Source of the DNA: Saccharicrinis sp963677345 | GTDB lineage: Bacteria; Bacteroidota; Bacteroidia; Bacteroidales; Marinilabiliaceae | DNA length: 64,000 bases | NCBI GenBank assembly: GCA_963677345.2 | Contig: CAXXLC010000029.1 | Location: 212,815 to 276,814 of the forward strand | Reading direction: 5' to 3' | In this document: positions 51,240 to 61,575 of the stretch, piece after piece | Layout: every line of letters starts with the position of its first letter | Numbering within the stretch: position 1 is the first letter of the stretch | Notes under the pieces: model-generated | Told to the model about the DNA's origin: nothing | The model's input: only the letters and a program-made list of their open reading frames with translations | Database searches by the model: none | Translations under genes and position numbers: made by a program

Positions 51240-52646
51240 TTAAAACTTAATCTTCTTTGTTTTTATAAGTTTTAATTCGTCCTGTCCTTTTACAGTAAAG
51301 TTGTTACATTTCCAGTTTTCAGCGTATTTAATATATCCGGCTTTTTCACCTTCAAACGAAACATTAGTAAAAGTAAAGTTGTCAATAGTACTTTCTTTTG
51401 TGCCACCAATTATTATGGCAGTTTTAGCGTTTTTGACATTAATATTTGTAAATGTCATATTCTTAAATTTAGGCGTTCCAATTTTTGGGTCAACAGGTTC
51501 AAGCATTTTTAGCCAGTGATCAGGCAAGCTATCCCTGTTATAGCCATCAGGTAAAAGCGAGTTGCTGTATGCCGGATTCCAGTTTAAATCAACCGATAGG
51601 GGATATTTAACATTTTCCATGGTAATATTTGATAAATGAATATCTTCAATAACACCACCGCGTTGGTTGGTACTTTTAAATCTTAATCCATAGGAAGTAC
51701 CTACAGCTTTTAAATTATAAGCAACCACATGCTTAATACCTCCTGATGTTTCACTTCCGCAAGTTACCAAACCGGCACCAACACCGGCATAACAATCTCT
51801 AAGAATGATGTATTCGCAAGGACGATTTACTCTCAGTCCATCACTGTCTCTACCAGATTTTAAACAAAAGTTATCATCATTACAATTGATGCTACTGTTT
51901 TGAACCAGTACAAAAGAAGAAGAATCAATATCGATACCATCCGTACTGGGGCCATGGCCTTCGATGTTATTACTGATTGTTATGTCATTTACGGTAACAT
52001 ATTCGGAATATAAAATATGCAAGCTCCAGAATCCCGGCTGGTACAATACTATTCCGTCTACAGTAACATTTTTACAATCGGAGATCAGGATACCCCTTGG
52101 CCGGTCGCAATCGTAATCCACAATCCATCTTAATCCTTTTTTCTCGTAATCTTTACGCATGGACCAGTATTTATCCCAAAACACCTTTCCTTTACCATGA
52201 ATAACACCATCGCCGGTGATGGCTGCATTTTCTTTATTTAAGATATTGACCAAAGCAGCAGGCCATTTCATCTCAACACCGGCAACACGGGTATCTATAT
52301 ATTTGTAGTCTTTTAAATCCTGGCTTCCCATTAGCATGGTACCTTTAGGGATGTTAAAGTTAACGTTGTTACCAATAAAAACAGAACCGCTTAAATATAT
52401 GCCGGGTTCAAAAGTTACTATTCCGCCACCTGCAGCTTCTGCATCATCAATAGCTCTTTGTATTGCTTGGGTATTCATTACCAAAGCATCACCTACAGCA
52501 CCATAATCTTTAACATTAAATACTTTTTCTCCATCCGGAAAACTTTTGGCTCCCACTTTTTTCATCCAGTCAAAGGTTGGGATGTTATTCTGGCAACAGA
52601 TATTAGTACTCAGAGCAATTGCAATAATAAAAATAATACACCTCAT
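51240..52646 (-). CDS. GH28-family polygalacturonase-like enzyme
   Basis: This 468-residue exported enzyme (signal peptide, MRCIIFIIAIALSTNICC) has a right-handed beta-helix. It starts with the typical FNVKDYGAVGDALVMNTQAI. Catalytic Asp residues lie in STDGIDID and NCDDNFCLKSG, and the RFKST loop replaces the usual RIK. GH28 enzymes cut galacturonic acid linkages in homogalacturonan or rhamnogalacturonan; the locus favours rhamnogalacturonan, where exo-acting forms remove galacturonate. It sits 12 bp before the GH2 gene. Confidence 0.9.
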   Translation of the reverse strand: MRCIIFIIAIALSTNICCQNNIPTFDWMKKVGAKSFPDGEKVFNVKDYGAVGDALVMNTQAIQRAIDDAEAAGGGIVTFEPGIYLSGSVFIGNNVNFNIPKGTMLMGSQDLKDYKYIDTRVAGVEMKWPAALVNILNKENAAITGDGVIHGKGKVFWDKYWSMRKDYEKKGLRWIVDYDCDRPRGILISDCKNVTVDGIVLYQPGFWSLHILYSEYVTVNDITISNNIEGHGPSTDGIDIDSSSFVLVQNSSINCNDDNFCLKSGRDSDGLRVNRPCEYIILRDCYAGVGAGLVTCGSETSGGIKHVVAYNLKAVGTSYGLRFKSTNQRGGVIEDIHLSNITMENVKYPLSVDLNWNPAYSNSLLPDGYNRDSLPDHWLKMLEPVDPKIGTPKFKNMTFTNINVKNAKTAIIIGGTKESTIDNFTFTNVSFEGEKAGYIKYAENWKCNNFTVKGQDELKLIKTKKIKF

Positions 52647-52656
52647 GCTTCATGTT

Positions 52657-55437
52657 TTAATTAGAATATTTAACAGGAATTAATTTAACCCGGCTGTTTA
52701 ATCCTGCCGGCATGGTTTGCCAATTAGCGTAACCTGTTTTTTTATAGTTTAAGTCAACAAAGTTTATTTCTTTAAAGATGCGCCATTCAATACCTTGACG
52801 ATCCATGCTGGCAATATGATTGGCCGGTAATCCGGTTACTTCTATTTCAATAGTATTTATACCGTATTTGATGTATTTGCCTACAGAGACCTGGTAGGGT
52901 ACAGCCCATAAAGTTTGTATGTCAATGCCATTTATTTTTACTCTTGCCGTTTCTCTTACATCTCCTAAATCAAGAATCCAGTCGGTATTTTGATTCTTAT
53001 CTATAGTAAATGTAGTTGAGTATACAGCTACACCCATATTTTCTTTGGCTTGAGGTATGTTTAACCTGGTCCAGGGAATTAATGTGGGCACAGTAAAAGT
53101 ATCTGTGATAGCCGGAATACTTTCTTTAAAGTAGATTTTCCAGTTGTTATTAATCAAATAAGGCTCACCGGATTCAACCACATATGACCAGTTATCACAA
53201 TTAACAGATGAGTTATAGGTTCTTAAAATAATTGATTCACCTGATTTTAGCTGTATGCGAACTTTAGTTTGACCATCTTCTTGTTTGGTCATTGCTTTAC
53301 CCATTTCGCCTGTCATAGGATCAAATAAAACAACTGATTCAGCGGGCTCATGTAAAGCAATCCACGTATCTGTATCCTCATGTTTCAAAGCAGAGATAAA
53401 ATAATGATAGCCCTTAGAGTTTTTACGACGAATAAACTGAAGATTAGCTTTCTTTTTAAATTCTTCGGCAACAACACCGGTTTTTTCTAATGTTTTTTCA
53501 AAATCAACGCCGGTAATGATTTTTCCTTTTTGATACCTGGTTGATAATGTTTTTTCAAAATGAGTTGCAGGAAGTTTATCTATCAAGGTATTAAAATCCT
53601 GACGACGCTCATTTAATTTGCCAAAACCGGGAACATCATTCGGATAGTTTTCCAGGAAGATGATTTGTGCTCCTTCAGATGCCAGTTTTAAAAGGTTTTG
53701 AAGTGTTTTAACCGGCATTTTATCGGCAGCAGGTATAATCAGTGCCTTGTAGGATGCACCTCCTTTGGTAACTAAATTGCCATCTTTTACAATTGTTGAG
53801 TTAACAAAGTTGTCAGAGATATAATCCATATCGTAGCCTGCTTTGCTAATAGAATTTACCACACTGATAAACTCAGGAGCACGTTCTTTCATAGCGTGAA
53901 TATCAAACATCAATAAACGGCCTTCTTCGTTATGCCACATATCGTAAACGGGAAGATAAACCAGAAAATCATTATCGGGTTGTCCCATCTGCATAAAGGC
54001 CTGTACACGCGAAATATATTTAAAGAAGGGTTGAGCATCGCGCCATAATGGGTTGGTAGGGCTCATATCCACAGAGGCGTAAAACTTCCAGCCCGGCCAT
54101 GTTGCATCTTCAGGACTATAAGTAGTACCATGGAAATACACATGATTTACACCAGAAATATACATCAAATCCAAATCAGGTTTACATTGAGAAAACGAAG
54201 TTCGGAAGTGTTCTGTTAACCATGTAAAAGTTTCTGATGAGGTATATTGCTTTCCTGAAATATGGGCTGCCGACGATGCATATTTTAACATCGATAAATC
54301 AGAAAAGTTATGGCGGGTCATCGAATCTTTACGTAAACCTTTAATGTTAAAGTCGGATAAACCAAAACCTTCGCATTCAGGAACGTCTACCGCAGCATAA
54401 ATGTCAATTAAATTACCGGGAGATCCATGAGCCTGGTTACGTGTTTTGCTGTTTAAACTATGAGCCCATTCTGTCCAGGGAATGGTAAAGTTGTTGACTA
54501 ACATACTTGCAAAAGTTTCTCTGTAATCTGAAACAATACGAGCAGTAGTATCGTTATGTTCTTCACTTAAAAACCAGGGTAAATATTCCTCCAGTTTATA
54601 GCCATGCCTGGCTTCAAAAGCTTCTAACAAACCCGGAGTCCAATCGGCACGATACACTTCGTAACTATCGTTAAAGAAATATTTAGGAGGTGTGGCATTG
54701 CTCTTGGTAAATGCCTTTGTAAAACGATCTAAATAACGTTCAACGCCATCTTTTGAGAAGTGGTTTAACACCAAACCTTGTCCGCCTGGAGCAGCTCTTT
54801 TAACCTGTTGAAAGGTGTGACCTTCAAATAATGCAATTAACTTCCAGTTACCATTGGGAGCTGTCCAGCTTAGTTTTTTATTTTCTACTTTATCAGTAAG
54901 ATTTAAACATTCTCCAGTTTCTGAATAAGCCATTAAACGAGAGAGAACAGCAGTAGCCTGTTGTTTTATATCATCAGGAATAATCTCATCTTTTAATTGC
55001 TGACCCGAACTTAAAGTATATTCCTTAATCAATAAACGACCAGCAGCATCTTCCACGGTAACTTCAGGACCACCGAAAGGCCAGCCGGTTCCGGTGTTCA
55101 TATCGATATTGATGCCTAAACGGTTTCCTTCTTTTTGGGTGTGTTTATACAATTCCATCCATCTGTCGGATAAGAAATCGACCTCATTAGAATCGTTACC
55201 TTGAATGCCATAGATAGGCGTAATTTCAAGAGAACCAATCCCGGCATCAGCATAAGCTTCCATGTTTTTAGTCAGGTTGGTTTCATCAACCGCATTACCC
55301 ATCCACCACCATCGCGAGCCTGGTTTGGTATCAATAGATTCTTTTGGCCATTCAACCTTTAGCTGACACTGAGCAAACAATAAGGGAATACTTACTATAG
55401 TGGTGTATTTAACAAGTTTTTTAAGGGATAATAACAT
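52657..55437 (-). CDS. GH106-family alpha-L-rhamnosidase
   Basis: This 926-residue exported lipoprotein-type enzyme (lipobox LLFAQCQ) is recognised from PGSRWWWMGNAVDETNLTKN, MEAYADAGIGSLEITPIYG and NIDMNTGTGWPFGGPEVTVE, all GH106 hallmarks. A C-terminal beta-sandwich carries WILDLGDVRETARVKINGID. GH106 enzymes remove rhamnose from the non-reducing end of rhamnogalacturonan-I oligosaccharides or from its rhamnose caps. The start overlaps the end of the upstream CE12 gene by 17 bp, so translation is coupled. Confidence 0.92.
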   Translation of the reverse strand: MLLSLKKLVKYTTIVSIPLLFAQCQLKVEWPKESIDTKPGSRWWWMGNAVDETNLTKNMEAYADAGIGSLEITPIYGIQGNDSNEVDFLSDRWMELYKHTQKEGNRLGINIDMNTGTGWPFGGPEVTVEDAAGRLLIKEYTLSSGQQLKDEIIPDDIKQQATAVLSRLMAYSETGECLNLTDKVENKKLSWTAPNGNWKLIALFEGHTFQQVKRAAPGGQGLVLNHFSKDGVERYLDRFTKAFTKSNATPPKYFFNDSYEVYRADWTPGLLEAFEARHGYKLEEYLPWFLSEEHNDTTARIVSDYRETFASMLVNNFTIPWTEWAHSLNSKTRNQAHGSPGNLIDIYAAVDVPECEGFGLSDFNIKGLRKDSMTRHNFSDLSMLKYASSAAHISGKQYTSSETFTWLTEHFRTSFSQCKPDLDLMYISGVNHVYFHGTTYSPEDATWPGWKFYASVDMSPTNPLWRDAQPFFKYISRVQAFMQMGQPDNDFLVYLPVYDMWHNEEGRLLMFDIHAMKERAPEFISVVNSISKAGYDMDYISDNFVNSTIVKDGNLVTKGGASYKALIIPAADKMPVKTLQNLLKLASEGAQIIFLENYPNDVPGFGKLNERRQDFNTLIDKLPATHFEKTLSTRYQKGKIITGVDFEKTLEKTGVVAEEFKKKANLQFIRRKNSKGYHYFISALKHEDTDTWIALHEPAESVVLFDPMTGEMGKAMTKQEDGQTKVRIQLKSGESIILRTYNSSVNCDNWSYVVESGEPYLINNNWKIYFKESIPAITDTFTVPTLIPWTRLNIPQAKENMGVAVYSTTFTIDKNQNTDWILDLGDVRETARVKINGIDIQTLWAVPYQVSVGKYIKYGINTIEIEVTGLPANHIASMDRQGIEWRIFKEINFVDLNYKKTGYANWQTMPAGLNSRVKLIPVKYSN

Positions 55438-56170
55438 GATTAGCTATGTTTTTAAGGTTTTGTTTTTTAATTTCTTTAGCTACAATCTCAGCAACAGCCA
55501 TAGCCCCCGGAGTTTGTAAGTGCGTATCGTCCTGCGAACCATTAGGACGAATAGAATCAACGCCTGCCGGAATCCACATATATAATTCTTTGGATGGTTC
55601 ATCACCCATCATAATAATCATGTCTCTGGTTTTTACATAAGTGTCAATCAACGGAATGTTTAAGGAATCTGCCAGTTGACGCATGATAGCAGGGTATCCC
55701 AATAAGCGGTCATCTACAAGTGATCTTCCGTTAAAAGTTCTCATTACAATTGAAGTTGCTAAAATAGGATTGGCTTGTTTAGCCTGAGCCTCTGAAATCA
55801 TTTTTAGCAGGTTATTTTTATAGTCAGGGTAGGAGGCATGTCTTTCTGGTTTAGACGAAGCATCGTTATGACCAAATTGAATAATAACATAATCATCAGG
55901 CTTTATGGAGTCAATAATTCCTTGCCATCTGTCTTCTGCAATATAGCTTTTGGTACTTCTTCCGGCTTTAGCCTTATTAACGACAGTAACATGCTCATCA
56001 AAAAACCTGGGTAACATTTGAGCCCAACCTCTCATTACGGTTTTAGTAGTATCATAGCCCTGAGCAGTAGAATCGCCGGCAATATAAATGCTTACATCTT
56101 TAGGTTTTGGTGTATTACAGCTTATGATTGTAAGTAATGAAATAAGAGATATAATAGAATGAAGTTTCAT
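55421..56170 (-). CDS. CE12-family rhamnogalacturonan acetylesterase
   Basis: This 249-residue exported esterase (lipobox IISCNTP) has the SGNH hydrolase blocks of CE12. These are IAGDSTAQGY (nucleophile Ser), KAGRSTKSYI (oxyanion Gly), IIQFGHNDASS (Asn) and DDTHLQTPGA (catalytic Asp and His). It would remove acetyl groups from galacturonate residues of rhamnogalacturonan so that other enzymes can act. It lies 16 bp after the GH105-CE12-GH43-like fusion gene and overlaps the GH106 gene. Confidence 0.93.
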   Translation of the reverse strand: MKLHSIISLISLLTIISCNTPKPKDVSIYIAGDSTAQGYDTTKTVMRGWAQMLPRFFDEHVTVVNKAKAGRSTKSYIAEDRWQGIIDSIKPDDYVIIQFGHNDASSKPERHASYPDYKNNLLKMISEAQAKQANPILATSIVMRTFNGRSLVDDRLLGYPAIMRQLADSLNIPLIDTYVKTRDMIIMMGDEPSKELYMWIPAGVDSIRPNGSQDDTHLQTPGAMAVAEIVAKEIKKQNLKNIANHVIIP

Positions 56171-56186
56171 TTATTTAAGTATTTGT

Positions 56187-59100
56187 TTATTTATTATCAG
56201 TTGTTAATTGAATATTCACCGGTAAATTTCTGTTACAGGTTATTTTATTGTCATTAAATATTAATTCTCCAACCTGAATTGAAGATCTGCGGGTTTCGTA
56301 ATTATCTTCCTTAACACCTTCGGTTCTTCCCGGGTGTGTAAAGTAAAAGATGTAGGCTCTGCCATTGTTTACAACAACATCAGCATGTCCGCCTTTTACT
56401 TCATCATCAGTTCCAAATCCCGGATTTTCAAGGATACGTTCTTCCTGAAGATGCCAGTTGTCCATATTTTTAGAACTATACACAGTAAGTCCGTTCCATG
56501 AATCTATAATCATAAAATATCTGTCCTTCCAATAAAATACTACAGGACCCTCACCACGTCTTTGTGCTGCAGCAAGTCCTTTGTCTTCCCAATGGTACAA
56601 ATCATTACTCTCTGCATAGTAAATAGATTTGTTATGGCGTTCATTATTGTAATACATTCTCCATTTTCCATTAGGAGCTTTTATTACTTCAGCATCAATT
56701 ACCTTATCAGATACCAAATTGATTTTAGATTCAAACTTCCAGTCAATTAAATTGCTGCTTGTAAGATGAATGATTTCGCGAGGATGACTCCAATCTGTAA
56801 ATATTCCGGGAACAAAGGTTAAATACATATGATATGTTCCATTGCATTCCATAACATCGGGAGCCCAATAAGTAACATCTTTACCTCCGTAACTTATCTT
56901 GGCGTCGGTTTTGTATTTCCAGGTTAATCCACCATCTTCAGATTCTGCAATACCTATAGGAGTTCCATGAACCCAATCAACTCCATTTGTATTTTCAAGG
57001 TTAGCTCTACGATTGGTGTAGAACATAAACCATTTTTGTTCTTGTTTATTCCATATGATAACCGGATCAGCAGCACCATCGAAAACAGGATCACGATAAA
57101 GAGGCTTAGGAGCTACTTTTGTAGGATGATCAATGGCATCCTTTTTCATGTAGTTCTTTAAATCGCAATCTTCAAGATTGTATACGGCTTTTGCTACAGT
57201 ATTTCCGTTTAAAATTGCACCGATATATGAAGTATGTACATTATCCTTATAGTAAGGTTTGGTAGCTTCCTGACCTATTTTTTCGTATTCGGTAGCACAT
57301 AAATTGTTGGCATCTATGTAACAAACATTTTCTTTTTCGGCTACTTGTTTGGTCCATTTAGCATAAGTATCTGTAACACGAACCATTTTACCATCTTCCC
57401 AATTATTTCGAGGTGTATGAGATAATGTAATAACTTTTACTCCATGAGCTTTGGCTTGCTTAATATAATGGCGCATGTAATGACCAAAGGTATAAACGGT
57501 TTCCGGACCACCGGTTGCTTCCATAATATAGTCCTGAGATTCATCTCCGGCACCCTTAATAGATGCGCGTGCACGACCGGTATTAAAAGGACCACCATCA
57601 TTATGTCCGAATTGAATAAAAAGGTAATCACCTTCTTTTAGACCTTCCAAAACATTCTGCCACAAACCTTCTGTAAGGAATGTACGACTACTTCGACCTC
57701 CTAAAGCATGGTTTTCAATGGATACTTTTGTTGTATCAAAGAAATGATCAAAGAAACTAGCCCATCCCCATTGACCTAAATCTCCACGATCGCGGCCATT
57801 TTTTACCGTAGAATCGCCAATAACAAAAACAACAGGATTATCACCTTTACGGGTGCTGCCAGCTTTTAAATAGGGAGGATGGCGAGGATCACCAACTTCA
57901 AAAATAGGTTCAGTGTATGGTTGCGTTTGTCCGTAAAAATGAACTGCACTATCGTTCGTTTTAGGGAAGTTGTGGTTCAGTAATTCAATCATTTCAGCAC
58001 CTGCCAATAACATCGGTCCATAACCATGAGCAGCATAGGAGCTTGTTGGACGGTGGTAATAAAAGGCAGGATCAAAGCCCATGCCCGTTCCCACACAAGT
58101 ACCTTCTACTTGTCCTTTGTTATTGATTTTATCAGATAAGGCATTCCATCCCAGTGTTGCAATAGATCCATAAACTCTTGCATTTAACCAACCCTGATTA
58201 ATACCGTGAGCAATAGCATACACATAAATAGCAGAAGCTGAAGTTTCAAGGTATGAGTCATTTTTGTTAATCAACTGGTGCCATAAACCTTTTCCAGACT
58301 GGTATCGAACAAGTGATGCAATATGCTTTTGAAATAATTCCAGAATCCATTGTCTGTCTTCATTTTTTTCAGGAAGTACATCTAATGCCTCACATAATGT
58401 TAGTAAAGCCCAACCGTTAGCTCTGGCCCAAAAATACTCAGGTTCAGGATTTAAACCTTCAACCCAGCCATGACGAAATAAACCTTCGTCCTCAACAAAC
58501 ATTTTTTCTTTAAAAAGTCTGATTTGTTTAATGGCTTCAGAGGTGTATTTATCGTTGTGTTTATATTTTCCCATTTGGAGTAGGGCAGGGATTCCCATAA
58601 ACATATCATCTAACCATACTGTGTTATGAAGGGGGCGTTTTCGGGCAAAAGTACCATCTTGCAAACGGTATTCATGGTACATGATATAGTCGATATAATT
58701 TCCTATTAAGGTATCAAGTTTGGCAGATGGTTTACTAAATACAGAAGATTTTATCATGGAGGTACATATGGAACCTGCATCATCCAGAGCATGAGGTTGC
58801 AAAACACTTCTCATTAAAGGATCAATAGTTCCTTCTTCTGTTAAAATTGTTCCAAAATAGGGAGCAACATCAGATAAAAAATTAAAGCGCTCATATACAT
58901 AGTCCAGATATATAGATTCATCTGTTACTTGAGCCAATCTTATCATGGCTGCATATGTTACTCCCCACTCATAAGATGTTAATCGAAAATCACCTTTTTT
59001 GAGATGGCAATTGCGATTTATGTTTTTATAATCTTCAATTTTTTCTTGTGTTGTTGTATTGATGATTTCAAACGGAGTAGTGTTTGAAAGATATTTTAAT

Positions 59101-59339
59101 ATAAGTTCCATTTTTGTGCCGATTTCATCGGTTGTTGGAACATGATAATTTATAGAATAATCAGGTTGTAGTAGGTGTAAAGGAGTATTGGCATCAGTAA
59201 CACTATTTTCAACTGAGGAATTGTTTTTAGAAATTTTATTTTTTTTAGATTCCTTTTTTTGTGCAGTAGAGATTACTCCTAATATTATCAAAAAGGAAAT
59301 CAGTAGTGTTTTGGAGATATATTTAAGTGAACGGTTCAT
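56187..59339 (-). CDS. three-domain fusion GH105-CE12-GH43-like
   Basis: This 1050-residue exported protein joins three enzymes. Residues about 70-460 are GH105, an unsaturated rhamnogalacturonyl hydrolase, with the catalytic Asp region NTVWLDDMFMGIP and FWARANGWALL. Residues about 500-725 are CE12, with FVIGDSTVKNG, HALGGRSSRTF, IQFGHNDGGPF and KDNVHTSYIGA. Residues about 745-1040 are a GH43-like propeller starting DPVFDGAADPVIIW and including WAPDVMECNGTYHMYL. All catalytic blocks of the first two domains are visible. A second, free-standing CE12 gene lies next to it. It would remove acetyl groups and unsaturated galacturonate from the same oligosaccharide. Confidence 0.9.
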   Translation of the reverse strand: MNRSLKYISKTLLISFLIILGVISTAQKKESKKNKISKNNSSVENSVTDANTPLHLLQPDYSINYHVPTTDEIGTKMELILKYLSNTTPFEIINTTTQEKIEDYKNINRNCHLKKGDFRLTSYEWGVTYAAMIRLAQVTDESIYLDYVYERFNFLSDVAPYFGTILTEEGTIDPLMRSVLQPHALDDAGSICTSMIKSSVFSKPSAKLDTLIGNYIDYIMYHEYRLQDGTFARKRPLHNTVWLDDMFMGIPALLQMGKYKHNDKYTSEAIKQIRLFKEKMFVEDEGLFRHGWVEGLNPEPEYFWARANGWALLTLCEALDVLPEKNEDRQWILELFQKHIASLVRYQSGKGLWHQLINKNDSYLETSASAIYVYAIAHGINQGWLNARVYGSIATLGWNALSDKINNKGQVEGTCVGTGMGFDPAFYYHRPTSSYAAHGYGPMLLAGAEMIELLNHNFPKTNDSAVHFYGQTQPYTEPIFEVGDPRHPPYLKAGSTRKGDNPVVFVIGDSTVKNGRDRGDLGQWGWASFFDHFFDTTKVSIENHALGGRSSRTFLTEGLWQNVLEGLKEGDYLFIQFGHNDGGPFNTGRARASIKGAGDESQDYIMEATGGPETVYTFGHYMRHYIKQAKAHGVKVITLSHTPRNNWEDGKMVRVTDTYAKWTKQVAEKENVCYIDANNLCATEYEKIGQEATKPYYKDNVHTSYIGAILNGNTVAKAVYNLEDCDLKNYMKKDAIDHPTKVAPKPLYRDPVFDGAADPVIIWNKQEQKWFMFYTNRRANLENTNGVDWVHGTPIGIAESEDGGLTWKYKTDAKISYGGKDVTYWAPDVMECNGTYHMYLTFVPGIFTDWSHPREIIHLTSSNLIDWKFESKINLVSDKVIDAEVIKAPNGKWRMYYNNERHNKSIYYAESNDLYHWEDKGLAAAQRRGEGPVVFYWKDRYFMIIDSWNGLTVYSSKNMDNWHLQEERILENPGFGTDDEVKGGHADVVVNNGRAYIFYFTHPGRTEGVKEDNYETRRSSIQVGELIFNDNKITCNRNLPVNIQLTTDNK

Positions 59340-59471
59340 ATTAATTTTTGCATTTCATTATTGAAAAGTCATAAAAACAAACAATAAAATGAAGTTGAGA
59401 AGGTATGTCTTGTATTGAAAAACAATAAATCGGTATATAAGACCGATTTATTGTTGAAAGTAATTCAATTA

Positions 59472-61540
59472 TTAGTATCCAGGATTTTGCATAGCTTTTT
59501 TCTCATCAGCAGTTAAAGCTTGTCCGCTTTCGTTTGTAATAGCATCAAGGAACGATTGTGGTATTGGACGATAATAGTGAGTAGAGGCACTAAATGTCGA
59601 ATTTCCTCTTACCCAACCATCGTTAAATGCTTTAAAACGAGCTTCTAAAGTTTTTGTTCTGGCAAGATCTTCCCAACGGTATAACTCACCACATAATTCT
59701 CTGGTTCTTTCGTTTAATAAGAAGCACATCATCTTATCCTGATTACTGCTACATCCTAATTCATTATATATTGGGGCATCAACAGGAGAGTTGTAAATCT
59801 CATCTACAGAATTAATATGCATTTCAGATAATGTTGCAGCTGTTGTTTCTGCCATATCATTATTTGATTCGTAATAAGTGTTTTTATCCCAGAAAATTGA
59901 TCCTTCAGCAGAATAACCGCCACCTTTTCCATCGCAATAAGAGTTGTTTTTATAAGCCTGACCTCCATCTGCATGAGCTGAGCGATCTTCTCCATCTGCA
60001 TATGCCGCTCTGTCTCTTAATCTGTTAATCCAAGAAATTGCATTGTCATATTGAGATTCTCCTTTGCGAATATATGCTTCTGCAACCATTAAAACATCTT
60101 CTGCCGAGCGTGCTATGATTGCATCTCTTGTGCCAAAAGGAGAGGAGATTGATATTCTATATAACCATCGCGAAATTTAGAAAGTGCAACAGATCTTTTT
60201 TGTGTTCCATAATAGCCATTATTTCCATGTTGACCAACAAACGCTTGATTTTCACCATTGAAATAACGAACAAAAGTATGAGTGTTTTGCATTACTCCAT
60301 TTTTCAATGCACCGGTAACATCGTTATCAACCGCTTCGTATCTGTTGTCACCAGCATCGTTAACGATATATTTAATAGCAAGTTCTCCACCATTGAATCT
60401 TTTATCTCCGGCAACAGTACCTTCTGGTCCCAAAGCTGCATTTTCCTCTGTCCATGTTGGTGCACCAGAAGTAGTGTTGCATCCATAACAGGTAATAAAC
60501 GATTTCCAAAACCTTGAATCATTTACTCTATCAAATACATCCAAAGTATAGTTTGTTGCTCTTGCAAATGAAAATTCACGGTCGCCTGAGATATCTCTTT
60601 TAGTACCAGAAATGTCTTGATAAACAGAAGGGTAATATAAGTGTATTTGATTACCATAACGACCCCATGTTGATTGATCATCAGCAAATTGAGCTGCTAA
60701 AACAACCTCGGAAACATTTTCGTTTGCACCATTTGCTTGTTGGTAATCCCATAATTCCACATAATTGCTCGTTAATGGGTGGGCATTTGAAACTTCCTGG
60801 CCATATTTTATTACTTGATCAAGGTCGTTATCAACATAACTGCTATTCCACGATTCATATAATTCACTGGCACGAGTTAAGTAGGCTTTAGCTAAAAAAT
60901 GAGCAGCTGCATACTTAGTGATGCGACCTGTTTGTTCTGCATTTTCTGGTAGCAAGCTGTGAGCTTGTTCTAAATCGCTTATTATTTGTGCAAAACATTC
61001 TTCTTCAGAAGCTCTTGTAAAATATGTTTCAACACCAGTTGAAGGTTTTAGTTTTAGCGGAACACCGCCATATTGAACCACTAGCGTTAAATAAAAGTAA
61101 CCTCTGAAAAAGTAACCTTCTCCTAACCTGGTTTTATAACTGTCGTTAGTATCATCATAATATTGTGGAACATTTGTGATAATAGTATTTGCAGATTCAA
61201 TTCCTGCATACATATTTTGCCACATGGGTTTGTTTGCACCTCCTTCATCAGAATTTAAATCTGAACTATAGCAATTAAAGCTTGGAATCGAATTGTTTGC
61301 ATCTGTAAATTCATCTACTCCAAGGTTGAACATTTCGATCCCCCACACATAGTTAAACTTAAATTTAAGTTTTTGATATGTTCCTGTAACTAACTGGTCT
61401 AATCCTTCTTGCGTAGTAAAGGTTTGTGTACTATAAGTAGTAGTTAGTTCTTCATCTAAAAAATCTTCTTTACAAGATTGTAATGAAAAACAAAATACAC
61501 CTAATAAAACCAAAATGTACGATATATTAAATTTCTTCAT
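59472..61540 (-). pseudogene. SusD-family nutrient-binding lipoprotein, frameshifted
   Basis: SusD-type proteins are surface lipoproteins that bind glycans for the SusC channel. The upstream part (60113-61540) has a lipobox (SLQSCKEDFLD), the TPR-rich N-terminus and the body up to DGYIEYQSPL. There the frame goes off and stops. The family sequence continues in another frame (PFGTRDAIIARSAEDVLMVA) through 59472, ending KKAMQNPGY. A single missing base near 60141-60147 explains the break, and adding one would give about 689 residues. It may be a real mutation or a sequencing error. It lies 132 bp before the fusion enzyme gene. Confidence 0.88.
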
Positions 61541-61575
61541 TTTTTCTAATGTTTTGATATTTATGACTAATCAGG

